From Candidatus Altarchaeum sp. (lineage in GTDB: Archaea > Altiarchaeota > Altiarchaeia > Altiarchaeales > Altiarchaeaceae): a stretch of 16,078 nt of DNA. The notes under the pieces were generated by a model that had not been told where the DNA came from, ran no database searches, and was given only the letters and a program-made list of their open reading frames with translations. The stretch covers positions 1 to 16,078 of the forward strand of contig JAGTWP010000032.1 in assembly GCA_018260755.1 (NCBI GenBank). Direction: 5' to 3'. A program made the position numbers and the translations under genes. Below, piece after piece: positions 1-6,620 of this stretch. Positions within the stretch are counted from its first letter, which is position 1; every line of letters begins with the position of its first letter.

Positions 1-180
1 TTTTTGTCACCTCACTTCGTTCGGAGATTTACAAAATTTCATTTTGAAAATACCTTCTGAATAGTTACTAAATTTTTTGATTTTTTACGCTCACTTCGTT
101 CCCTCTGAATAGTTATTAAAATTTTACATAAATTTTATTTCCGGATTTTAAAAACCAGAAGTTTTTAAAATCTACTGGCA
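1..180. repeat. Dispersed intergenic repeat debris at window edge
   Basis: This non-coding DNA carries the same short words as the element at 2929-3172. CTGAATAGTTA occurs at 57-67 and 104-114. CTCACTTCGTT occurs at 11-21 and, as ACGCTCACTTCGTT, at 87-100. A perfect 12-bp hairpin lies at 144-155/161-172 with loop CAGAA. The order of the words is similar to the later element, but no complete bounded copy is visible because the window starts inside it. No coding region was found here. Confidence 0.6.
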
Positions 181-226
181 TTATCGAGGTGATTAATTTT
201 GTACTCTTTTGAGGGTTAAATTTTTT

Positions 227-352
227 CTAATCTGGATAAAAGTGCGACCAGAAGAAACTCCCAAAGATAAAAATTATCATTATTATTGCCAACACTGCTG
301 CACAAATAAAAAATATAGTTCCCGCAATAAAGAAAAGTTTTTGATAATCCAT
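227..352 (-). CDS. Possible 41-residue single-pass membrane peptide
   Basis: A small reading frame starts at ATG (352) and ends at TAG (227-229). It encodes MDYQKLFF, then about 22 hydrophobic residues (roughly 7-30), then a short tail rich in F and W (GSFFWSHFYPD). This is the shape of a small single-pass membrane protein. The start is preceded by AAATTTAAA, the same context found before hsp20 and thrS, and it is divergent from hom across a 73-bp AT-rich gap that could hold both promoters. I recognise no family. The short length means chance cannot be excluded; the start context and clean hydrophobic segment are the only support. Confidence 0.4.
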   Translation of the reverse strand: MDYQKLFFIAGTIFFICAAVLAIIMIIFIFGSFFWSHFYPD

Positions 353-425
353 TTTAAATTTAAAAATTTGTTTTCAACACTAAATTAATAATCTTAATAA
401 TTAATTTTTACATAAAATTTTTACA

Positions 426-1433
426 ATGAAAACCATAAATTTAATCCTAATCGGATTTGGAAATATAGGAAAGGGATTTTCAACAGTCCTGCTTCAAAAG
501 GAGAAATTTCTTGCCGAACTGGGATATAAATTTAATGTACGGGCAATCTGTGAATGGAACGGCTCAATAATTGATAATGATAGCAATGGAATAAATTTAA
601 ATGAAGTGCTTGAACTTGCCAAAAACAAAAAATTTAACGAACACAAAAATTTTTCCAAAAAGACGGCAAAAGATGTACTTGAAGAGGTTGATGCAGATAT
701 TGCTCTGGAATTAACACCGGGAAATATTCGGACAGGAGAACCTGGATTAAGCAACATAATCAATGCACTGAACAGCGGAAAGCATGTTGTAACCTCAAAC
801 AAGTCCCCAATTGCTTTAAAATTTAACGAAATAATGGAGTTGGCAAAAAGGCATAACAAAAAAATTTTATATGAAGCAACCGTTGCGGGAGCAATTCCTT
901 TGTTTAATCTGTGTAGGGAAACATTACAAATAAATACTATCAACAACATTTACGGAATTTTCAACGGAACAACAAATTACATACTTACAAAGATGACCGA
1001 CGAAGGAACTGATTTTAACACTGCATTAAAGGAAGCACAGGAACTGGGATATGCGGAAAGAGATGCGAGTTATGACCTTAATGGTTATGATACAGCAGTT
1101 AAAGTAGTTATTGCTGCAAACGCACTTATAGGAAGAAAAATAAATTTTAGCGATGTCAAAATTTCAGGTATAACGGGAATTACAGAAGAGGCAATAAAAT
1201 TAGCAAAGGAGCATAATTATGTTATAAAGTTAATTGGCGATTGTAATAAATCAGAGGTTTCTTTGCGATTAATCAGAAAAGACAGTCCGTTGAACATAGG
1301 AGGAAGTTTAAATGCGGTAATGATAGACACAGACATAGCAAAAGACATAACTATAATAGGAAGAGGAGCAGGAGCAATTGAAACATCTTCCTCAATATTT
1401 TCTGATATTTTAAAGATTGCGAAAGAAATTTAG
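426..1433 (+). CDS. hom: Homoserine dehydrogenase
   Basis: This enzyme reduces aspartate-semialdehyde to homoserine with NAD(P)H, the branch point toward threonine and methionine. The 335-residue protein begins with a Rossmann dinucleotide loop (GFGNIG, residues 10-15). It then has the SNKSPIAL strand (124-131), the NGTTNY substrate loop (180-185) and the family signature DASYDLNGYDTAVK (213-226). That signature contains the conserved D217, D222 and K226 around the active site. The usual Pro after the first Asp of the signature is Ala here. There is no C-terminal ACT domain, so feedback control by threonine through that domain is not expected; this is the common compact archaeal form. No other amino-acid biosynthesis gene is adjacent. 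There is no Shine-Dalgarno sequence, and the start is preceded by TTTTTACA. Confidence 0.95.
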   Translation: MKTINLILIGFGNIGKGFSTVLLQKEKFLAELGYKFNVRAICEWNGSIIDNDSNGINLNEVLELAKNKKFNEHKNFSKKTAKDVLEEVDADIALELTPGNIRTGEPGLSNIINALNSGKHVVTSNKSPIALKFNEIMELAKRHNKKILYEATVAGAIPLFNLCRETLQINTINNIYGIFNGTTNYILTKMTDEGTDFNTALKEAQELGYAERDASYDLNGYDTAVKVVIAANALIGRKINFSDVKISGITGITEEAIKLAKEHNYVIKLIGDCNKSEVSLRLIRKDSPLNIGGSLNAVMIDTDIAKDITIIGRGAGAIETSSSIFSDILKIAKEI

Positions 1434-1529
1434 TGGTTAGTGGTGAGTAAGAAGTTGCTAAAAAATAAAGTTTACTTTTTAACCAACCATTACCGAAACT
1501 AAAATTTAAGAAAACATTACATTAAAATT

Positions 1530-1622
1530 TTGGGAGTGTTAACCAAAAGATAGATGGCACGCTTAAATCACTCATAAAAACAATATGGTGTTCTATCTAC
1601 AGTTTACACCCCTCAATTTTTT
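1530..1622 (+). ncRNA. Long imperfect hairpin followed by T6, possible small RNA
   Basis: Bases 1530-1616 fold into a long imperfect hairpin. The inner stem AGATAGA (1548-1554) pairs perfectly with TCTATCT (1592-1598). AAC (1541-1543) pairs with GTT (1602-1604), and GTGT (1536-1539) with ACAC (1606-1609), extended outward with one mismatch and one bulge. Six T follow at 1617-1622, as at a termination site. It lies about 100 bp beyond the hom stop codon, so it could be a 3' structure of hom, an independent small RNA, or a terminator. The triplet ACA directly follows the inner stem, as in H/ACA RNAs, but the upper stem is too weak to make that assignment. Confidence 0.35.
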
Positions 1623-1836
1623 ATTAATGAAATATCACATCTCATCTATTTGAACTATTGATTTCACCATCAACACTTGGTTCTAGCAATTTTTTTGTTA
1701 ATAGTTCTTATCTATTTCAAAACAGCTGTTCTATAAATTTCGGTTGATTTGATTCTGATTTTGGATAATCCTGTTTGTGATTTTTGTATTGTTTCACGGC
1801 TCGTTGAATAAATTTAAATAATTAAATAAAATTATT
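1623..1836. other. Gene-free AT-rich stretch
   Basis: I see no supported gene, RNA or clear repeat here. A 33-codon open stretch on the minus strand ending at 1712 lacks a start codon and was rejected. The right end grades into the duplicated block that begins at 1837. Confidence 0.5.
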
Positions 1837-2061
1837 TTTATTTTTATAGAAATTCATAATTTAATATGTTTATTTTTATAGAAATTCATAATTTAATACA
1901 TACAAAAATAATTTGCAGTATTAACCAAATTTAAACAAATAAAATTCGCAGATTACAAAAATAAAATTATTATTTATTTTTATAGAAATTCATAATTTAA
2001 TATGTTTATTTTTATAGAAATTCATAATTTAATACATACAAAAATAATTTGCAGTATTAAC
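1837..2061. repeat. Perfect 89-bp direct duplication with internal tandem repeats
   Basis: Bases 1837-1925 and 1973-2061 are identical over 89 bp, and a near-identical leader of about 13 bp (AAATAAAATTATT) precedes each. Within each copy a unit of about 29 bp centred on TTTTTATAGAAATTCATAA is itself repeated twice, giving four units in total. The second copy ends exactly where the TATA-like box of the following coiled-coil gene begins. The 47-bp spacer after copy one resembles the promoter-proximal region after copy two, so the block looks like a duplicated upstream region. It may be regulatory or simply slippage-derived. Confidence 0.9.
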
Positions 2062-2069
2062 TATAATAA
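2062..2069 (+). promoter_or_regulatory. TATA-like box of the coiled-coil gene
   Basis: TATAATAA sits 20-27 bases before the ATG at 2089. This is the archaeal TATA spacing expected if transcription starts at or next to the start codon. No Shine-Dalgarno motif is present, so a leaderless transcript is likely. The assignment is by position and composition only. Confidence 0.5.
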
Positions 2070-2088
2070 ATAATTAAACAAAAACAAA

Positions 2089-2805
2089 ATGGCAACACCA
2101 CAAAAAAACGCAGCGAACATCGCCGCGAATAAAAAAAAGATATATGAGTTGAAAAGGACCGTTGACGAAAACAGAAAGAACATACTCTTAAACAGGAGTA
2201 TGTTAATGGTGAATAGAAAAATGATGGAGCGAAACATGGAAGCAGCACTTGCTAACCGGATGCTTGCGGAGGAGAACACAAAAAACATCTTCCGCAACAG
2301 GAGAGCAGCGATGCACCTTCTTCCGGAGAATACTGATGTTGAGAGAAACATGAAAAATTCTCTTTTGAATAGGGCGAAGTCCCGCGAACTCATTGCAAAA
2401 GCAGAAATAAACGCAAAAATGATTGATGTGAACAGAGATATTATGGCAGTGAACGTTGGGATGAAGGCAGTAAACGACAAGATAAGAGGAATAAACGAAG
2501 AAATCATTGCAAAGAACTCTGAGAGGATTGCTGAGAACACCGAATGGATTGACAACGGATTCCCTGAAAAGCCTGATGTTGAGGAGAACGCAAAAAGAAT
2601 TGAGAAGAACGCAGAGAGAATTGATAAAGCATTGGCAATCGCAAAAGAGAACGCAGCGAAATGGCATGAGACAAGAAAGATGCTTCTTGAAAACAGAGAT
2701 GGAATTGAGGAGAACACAAAGAAGATTTACGCGAACAGGGATAAAATCCTTGCAAACGCAGATAAAATAAAGGCAAATTACGAGAAGGTAAAGGGCAAGT
2801 TTTAA
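2089..2805 (+). CDS. Asparagine-ladder coiled-coil protein, function unknown
   Basis: This 238-residue protein is almost entirely one heptad repeat of the form [I/V/hydrophobic]xxNxxx. With the hydrophobic residue at position a, Asn occupies position d in 25 of 29 heptads (for example N28, N35, N42, N49, N56, N63, N70; N108 to N150 every seven; N202 to N230 every seven). The exceptions are L21, L101, A181 and T195. Two ten-residue breaks, AMHLLPENTD (74-83) and IDNGFPEKPD (154-163), divide it into three coils of about 9-10 heptads. There is no signal peptide or membrane segment, so it is probably a cytoplasmic rod. Such N@d layers in trimeric autotransporter adhesins form parallel trimers that bind anions in the core. 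Asn is encoded mostly by AAC, unlike the AT-rich surroundings, which hints at strong expression. I recognise no named family. Confidence 0.85.
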   Translation: MATPQKNAANIAANKKKIYELKRTVDENRKNILLNRSMLMVNRKMMERNMEAALANRMLAEENTKNIFRNRRAAMHLLPENTDVERNMKNSLLNRAKSRELIAKAEINAKMIDVNRDIMAVNVGMKAVNDKIRGINEEIIAKNSERIAENTEWIDNGFPEKPDVEENAKRIEKNAERIDKALAIAKENAAKWHETRKMLLENRDGIEENTKKIYANRDKILANADKIKANYEKVKGKF

Positions 2806-2820
2806 TCAGACATATTAAGG

Positions 2821-2855
2821 TATTATGCTCCTAACTCAAATGATGGAGCATAATA
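2821..2855 (+). terminator. Hairpin after the coiled-coil gene
   Basis: TATTATGCTCC (2821-2831) pairs perfectly with GGAGCATAATA (2845-2855) around a 13-nt loop. It begins 15 bp after the stop codon and is followed by a moderately T-rich stretch (TTCTGGCTCTTATTTTC). It probably ends or stabilises the 3' end of the coiled-coil mRNA. The lack of an immediate T run makes it a weak intrinsic terminator. Confidence 0.55.
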
Positions 2856-2928
2856 TTCTGGCTCTTATTTTCAAAATCGTGAGATGCGTAAATTTTTATT
2901 TTATTTTTTTATTTTATTTTTTTATTTT

Positions 2929-3172
2929 GTAACTATTCAGCCACCCAAAAAATTACGAGTAAATTTTTTGATTTTTACGCTCACTTCGTTCGTGTATTTT
3001 AAAATCTTTGAGATTTTAAAATTGTATTTTTTGAAATTTTACGCTCACTTCGTTCGTGTATTTTCAAACAAGTTTGAAAATCGCAGGTATTAAAAAATAT
3101 TTGAAATATTTTTTAAGATTGAAAATTTATTTATAAATTTTCAGTAAATTTTTGTACCCTCTGAATAGTTAC
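2929..3172. repeat. 244-bp palindrome-rich element with 12-bp inverted ends
   Basis: The element is bounded by GTAACTATTCAG (2929-2940) and its exact reverse complement CTGAATAGTTAC (3161-3172). Inside are two direct copies of ACGCTCACTTCGTTCGTGT (2977-2995, 3041-3059). Four perfect hairpins follow: 2996-3007/3011-3022 (12 bp), 3060-3069/3072-3081 (10 bp), 3090-3102/3104-3116 (13 bp) and 3121-3130/3133-3142 (10 bp). Fragments with the same words occur at 1-115. It encodes nothing convincing. It may be a non-autonomous mobile repeat or a chain of structured RNA hairpins. It fills most of the 426-bp gap between the coiled-coil gene and the ClC gene. Confidence 0.75.
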
Positions 3173-3184
3173 TTTTATTTTTAA

Positions 3185-3194
3185 ATTTATAAAT
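3185..3194 (+). promoter_or_regulatory. TATA-like box of the ClC gene
   Basis: ATTTATAAAT is centred about 42 bases before the ATG at 3232, implying a 5' leader of roughly 15-20 nt. It lies just outside the inverted-repeat element, so the element does not interrupt the promoter. Assigned by composition and spacing only. Confidence 0.4.
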
Positions 3195-3231
3195 CTAATT
3201 ATTAAAATCATTTTAAAAATTCAAAAATAAA

Positions 3232-4848
3232 ATGGCTTTTTGGCAACCCTTCAAGGCGGCAGTAAAAGAGTTTCTACAAATATTAGTAGCAAGCATTATT
3301 GTTGGTGCAATCGTCGGAACAATCGTTCAAATATTTTTGAAATTATTTTTCCAAATGCAAAACTGGGCTTTTAGCATGTTTGTTCAGGATCACATTTACA
3401 TCATCATCATTCCACTAATTGGTGCATTAATATCTTCTTTAATTTTACACAACAAATGGTTTAAACCAGGACACGGATGGGGTCCGGGACCTGATGTAAT
3501 GATAAAAGAATTTCATGACGAGGAAACCCAGGGGAAGAGTCACTGGACCGCTGGAATAGCAAAATTTTTTGCTCAATTATTTGGTGTTGGAATGGGTAAC
3601 AGCGGGGGTCTTGTGGGTCCTTTGGCAAGAATCGGACAAGGATTTATCTCACCTATAATGCCTTATCTCGAAAAACTAGGTGTTGACAGAAGACAACTTG
3701 CCATTATGGCGATGGCAGGAGGAATAGCTGGGATTTTAAGAATCCCCGTCGGTGCAGGAGTATTTGTTACCGAATTACTTCATGCAGGTGAAAAGATACC
3801 GAAAAAATATGTTATTGGAGGTGAATTGTCTGGGATGACTGCTGCTGCAACTTCTTTTATTGCGTTTGACGCGAACCCGTTTTTTGGCTACTTGCCTTAC
3901 ACGCTTGAGGTGTCACATCTCTGGTGGTTTGCAGTTCTCGGGTTTCTTGCGGGAATCGTTGGTTTAATATTTATTAAAACATTCCAGTTCAGCGTTAAAT
4001 TTTTCAAAAATTTAAATATTCCTGTTTATGCAAAACCGTTAATCGGCTCAATTGTACCCACGGTATTAGCGTTTATTTTGTTAACAATACCTATTGGCGA
4101 TTATGGAAATAATATCTTAACTTCATTTGATAAAGCCGCATCCGATGATAGTTTTTTAATATTGGGATATTATGGAGATGACCCTTCTAAAATAGCAGGC
4201 ATAGATGCTTCAAATAAAACATTGTATATTAAAGATGAATTTAACGACTCTCTCTCATATTCTCATTCAACACCTACTTATCTAGGCTTCGGTGCAGATA
4301 ATGTGCGAATGGCAAAAGCAGCCGAATACGACTCACAAACAGGGCTTGTGACAATGATGATAGCATCACAGATAGAACCTGTGTATGATGCAAACGGGAA
4401 TCAAATAGAAAAAGATGGTATAAAAGGATATGTAAACGGGTTGGAACTTCCTCTAATTGCTGCAATTGGCCTTCTTTTATTGATAATGTTCGGTAAGATA
4501 TTTGCAAACTCATGGTATGTCGGCTCGTTTGCAAGTGGGGGAATGGTAATGCCTGCAATAATCGTCGGGAGTTTGTTTGGTAGTGTGTTTGCATTAATTC
4601 TTGCGGGCCTTGGATTTATATCGCCGGATAATACAGCAGGTTATGTTGTAGTTGGTGGGCTTTCGGTACTTGCTGCGATGACGAACGCGCCGATAGGATG
4701 CGCTATTTTTGCACTTGTTATATTCGGCGTTCCGTTTGCAGTCCCTGCATTAATCGGAACAATGATAGCATGGCAGATTTCTAAATTCGAAACAATCTAC
4801 GAAGGAGAGATACCGAAAGGAGAGAGATACGCTCAGGCGAAAAGATAA
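3232..4848 (+). CDS. ClC-family chloride/anion channel
   Basis: This 538-residue polytopic membrane protein has ClC-family motifs in order. GPGPD (84-88) matches the GSGxP region. GNSGGLVGP (122-130) matches the GxEGP region. RIPVGAGVFVTEL (170-182) matches the helix G-H strand, and ASGGMVMPAIIVG (434-446) matches GGxFxPxxxxG. Y523 falls where the pore tyrosine lies. The gating glutamate of CLC-ec1 (E148) aligns with V128 and the internal proton glutamate (E203) with L182, so H+-coupled antiport is unlikely and a passive anion channel is more probable. A hydrophilic insert of about 100 residues (roughly 298-402) lies between membrane segments and looks like an external loop. There are no CBS domains. 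Substrate cannot be read from sequence; a proline near the selectivity serine position may alter anion preference, but that alignment is ambiguous. The upstream neighbour is the asparagine-ladder protein. Confidence 0.9.
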   Translation: MAFWQPFKAAVKEFLQILVASIIVGAIVGTIVQIFLKLFFQMQNWAFSMFVQDHIYIIIIPLIGALISSLILHNKWFKPGHGWGPGPDVMIKEFHDEETQGKSHWTAGIAKFFAQLFGVGMGNSGGLVGPLARIGQGFISPIMPYLEKLGVDRRQLAIMAMAGGIAGILRIPVGAGVFVTELLHAGEKIPKKYVIGGELSGMTAAATSFIAFDANPFFGYLPYTLEVSHLWWFAVLGFLAGIVGLIFIKTFQFSVKFFKNLNIPVYAKPLIGSIVPTVLAFILLTIPIGDYGNNILTSFDKAASDDSFLILGYYGDDPSKIAGIDASNKTLYIKDEFNDSLSYSHSTPTYLGFGADNVRMAKAAEYDSQTGLVTMMIASQIEPVYDANGNQIEKDGIKGYVNGLELPLIAAIGLLLLIMFGKIFANSWYVGSFASGGMVMPAIIVGSLFGSVFALILAGLGFISPDNTAGYVVVGGLSVLAAMTNAPIGCAIFALVIFGVPFAVPALIGTMIAWQISKFETIYEGEIPKGERYAQAKR

Positions 4849-5341
4849 TACCTAAAAGCATGTGAGCGTATCTTTTTATGTGAACTGTATGAATTTTCAT
4901 CCAGGGGTTATAAGCAGAATCAAAAATTAAATTAAATATTAATTTAAAACGCCATGATTTTAATTCCTGCGATGTTTCTATTCCTATTTTCTCCATCCAC
5001 CACTCAACCATATACAGTCTCCTCAAGGGAAGACTTGAAATAGAATCCAATAATGTGTTTAAGAACATTTTGAAAACAAACAAAAGTTATATTAGGGATG
5101 ACAAATCAATGGAAGGTTAGATGTTTATAAACTTTATCTCGCTTCTGCTTTACTACAAAACATATATGATGCTCACGGAGAAAAAAATGCTTGCAAAATA
5201 CTCTCCAAAAGACATGTTGATGCATCTTTCAAGGATATATAAGATAAAGATAAACAATAAGTGGGCAACTTCTGAAATTCCTAAGAAGTCAAGAGATGTT
5301 ATTGTGGCGATAGGAATGTCTATTACCTAAAACATGCTGAG
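4849..5341. repeat. Imperfect 18-bp direct repeats flanking the transposase remnant
   Basis: TACCTAAAAGCATGTGAG (4849-4866, right after the ClC stop) and TACCTAAAACATGCTGAG (5324-5341, just before the trpS stop on the other strand) match apart from two compensating single-base indels. The transposase stop codon lies inside the second copy. They bracket the 493-bp decayed mobile-element region. They could be insertion or recombination footprints, or the ends of two overlapping element copies. Bases 4867-5009 between them hold no gene I can support. Confidence 0.4.
5010..5330 (+). pseudogene. Decayed IS4/IS1634-like transposase, C-terminal fragment
   Basis: One continuous frame reads GRLEIES..VFKNILK, then SYIRDDKSMEG, then a TAG codon at 5118-5120, then MFINFISLLLYYKTY, KYSPKDMLMHLSRIYKIKI and SEIPKKSRDVI before TAA at 5328-5330. 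This is the C-terminal end of DDE transposases of the IS4/IS1634 kind: the IE region that supplies the last catalytic acid, the Y-x-RDD step, the FISLLLYY segment and the SEIPKK tail. The TAG stands where family members carry an aromatic residue, so it looks like a nonsense mutation. The catalytic N-terminal two thirds are absent. It ends 12 bp from the trpS stop codon on the opposite strand. It is inactive. Confidence 0.75.
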
Positions 5342-6463
5342 TTATGGTTTAAATATAAATTTATCCATCAAATCACCTGCCTTTTCCCTTCTCTCCCGAT
5401 GAGTCCTTAAATAACCGTTCAGTTTATCAGTCAAAATTTCCTTTAATTCTCCTGTAAGCAATGCCCCGCTTCTGTAATCTTCATAAATTTTGTGTAATTT
5501 TTCATCATCTTCCTCAAAAAACACGAGCCACTGATAAGAAACATCAATATCAGGATTTCCGCCTTTTTTACGGTGCTCTTCAACTGTTGCCTGCCCCCCT
5601 GAAAATGCGTATTTCATAATTTTCTTCCTTACTGTCTTTTCGTTATCTGTTGTAAAAATTGCCGTCTGTTCTTCCGAAGACGACATCTTTCCCTGCTCTT
5701 CCATCCCTTTAAGTCCCGGCAAAAATATGCTGTGAATAACGGATGGTTTGTAAAAATTTAACTTCGGCAAAACATCCCTCGCCAGACGAAAATGCGGGTC
5801 CTGGTCAATTGCACAGGGAATCAGACAGGGAATCTTCTTGTTGTAAATAACAGACGGCAAAAACGAAGGAACCGCCTGCATTGCCGTATAAAAAATTTCT
5901 CCGATATTATTCTCATCCGTAAATCCGAATGTCGCCTTTGCCGTTGATAAAGTTATTTTCTTTGCAACCTTGCACGCCTCTTTATACATTAAATTTGCAT
6001 GCTTCGTATCAATCAAAAAATGTGTCTTTTCAGGATTGAAACCAACTGCAATAACATCTGTCATATTGTCATATAACGCTTTTTCCGTATCCTCAAAACT
6101 CAGATTTTCCTTAAACAAAAACTTTTCTTCGTCGGGAAACTGAAAAAACAACTCAACATCAAATTTATCCTGCAGCCATTTTGTAAACATCCATGGAATT
6201 AAATGTCCCAAATGAACCTTTCCCGATGGTGCCCTTCCAGTATAAAGAAAAAATTTATTTCCTTTCTCATACTCATCCAGCAAAAAATTAAGGTCTCTGT
6301 GCGAGAAAAAAATTTTCCTTCTTAAAAAATGATGCAAGTCCCCCGTGTGCTTTTTAATTCGCTCTAATAAATTTTCATCAATTTTCTGTGTTCCAAATTT
6401 TTCAGTTAATGCATCATAATCAACATTTCCTTTTACTGTCCATGGGGTTACTTCATAAGTCAT
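5342..6463 (-). CDS. trpS: Tryptophan-tRNA ligase, archaeal/eukaryal type
   Basis: This enzyme charges tRNA-Trp. The 373-residue class I synthetase has the HIGH-type motif within APSGKVHLGHL (78-88) and the second signature GKMSSS (258-263) that binds ATP. It has the N-terminal extension (DENLLERIKK..HHFLRRKIFFSHRD) and the AIDQDPHFRLARD segment (218-230) characteristic of the archaeal/eukaryal TrpRS branch rather than the bacterial one. The start ATG at 6463 is preceded by GATTTTAAA with no Shine-Dalgarno, and a TATA-like box (ATATAATAAA) lies about 40 bases upstream. It is divergent from hsp20 across a 197-bp AT-rich region. It converges on the transposase remnant, whose decay has not reached this gene. 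Confidence 0.97.
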   Translation of the reverse strand: MTYEVTPWTVKGNVDYDALTEKFGTQKIDENLLERIKKHTGDLHHFLRRKIFFSHRDLNFLLDEYEKGNKFFLYTGRAPSGKVHLGHLIPWMFTKWLQDKFDVELFFQFPDEEKFLFKENLSFEDTEKALYDNMTDVIAVGFNPEKTHFLIDTKHANLMYKEACKVAKKITLSTAKATFGFTDENNIGEIFYTAMQAVPSFLPSVIYNKKIPCLIPCAIDQDPHFRLARDVLPKLNFYKPSVIHSIFLPGLKGMEEQGKMSSSEEQTAIFTTDNEKTVRKKIMKYAFSGGQATVEEHRKKGGNPDIDVSYQWLVFFEEDDEKLHKIYEDYRSGALLTGELKEILTDKLNGYLRTHRERREKAGDLMDKFIFKP

Positions 6464-6500
6464 TTTAAAATCGTATTTGTTTAGTTAATTAAATTTTTAC

Positions 6501-6510
6501 TTTATTATAT
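6501..6510 (-). promoter_or_regulatory. TATA-like box of trpS
   Basis: ATATAATAAA on the minus strand lies 38-47 bases upstream of the trpS ATG, implying a leader of about 15-20 nt. Assigned by composition and spacing only. Confidence 0.4.
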
Positions 6511-6591
6511 TTGCTAAAAAATAGTAAAAATTTATTAAATTTTATAAAAATTTATTAAATTTTTTATAATTACTTTTTAATTAATTTTATA

Positions 6592-6605
6592 AATTTATAT
6601 ATAAT
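6592..6605 (+). promoter_or_regulatory. TATA-like box of hsp20
   Basis: ATTTATATATAATC lies about 55-70 bases before the hsp20 ATG and is the best TATA candidate in the divergent trpS/hsp20 region. It implies a leader of roughly 35 nt made almost entirely of the 10-bp repeats at 6621-6660. The surrounding 6520-6560 also holds two copies of AAAAATTTATTAAATTTT. Confidence 0.4.
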
Positions 6606-6620
6606 CACAAATTAAAAACA

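Noticed and set aside
1712-1812. Minus-strand stretch of 33 codons resembling a helix-turn-helix (SRETIQKSQTGLSK)
   Set aside because: No start codon, very short, and no neighbouring remains of a mobile element; probably chance.
2884-3093. 69-codon frame MRKFLFYFFILFF... on the plus strand
   Set aside because: It runs through the inverted-repeat element and its hairpins; composition reflects T-rich repeats and no domain or plausible start context exists.
4781-5083. 100-codon minus-strand frame with W-rich segment (VEWWMEKIGIE)
   Set aside because: It overlaps the end of the ClC gene and the transposase remnant on the opposite strand. Part of it reads like protein, but I recognise no family and the left third is antisense to ClC.
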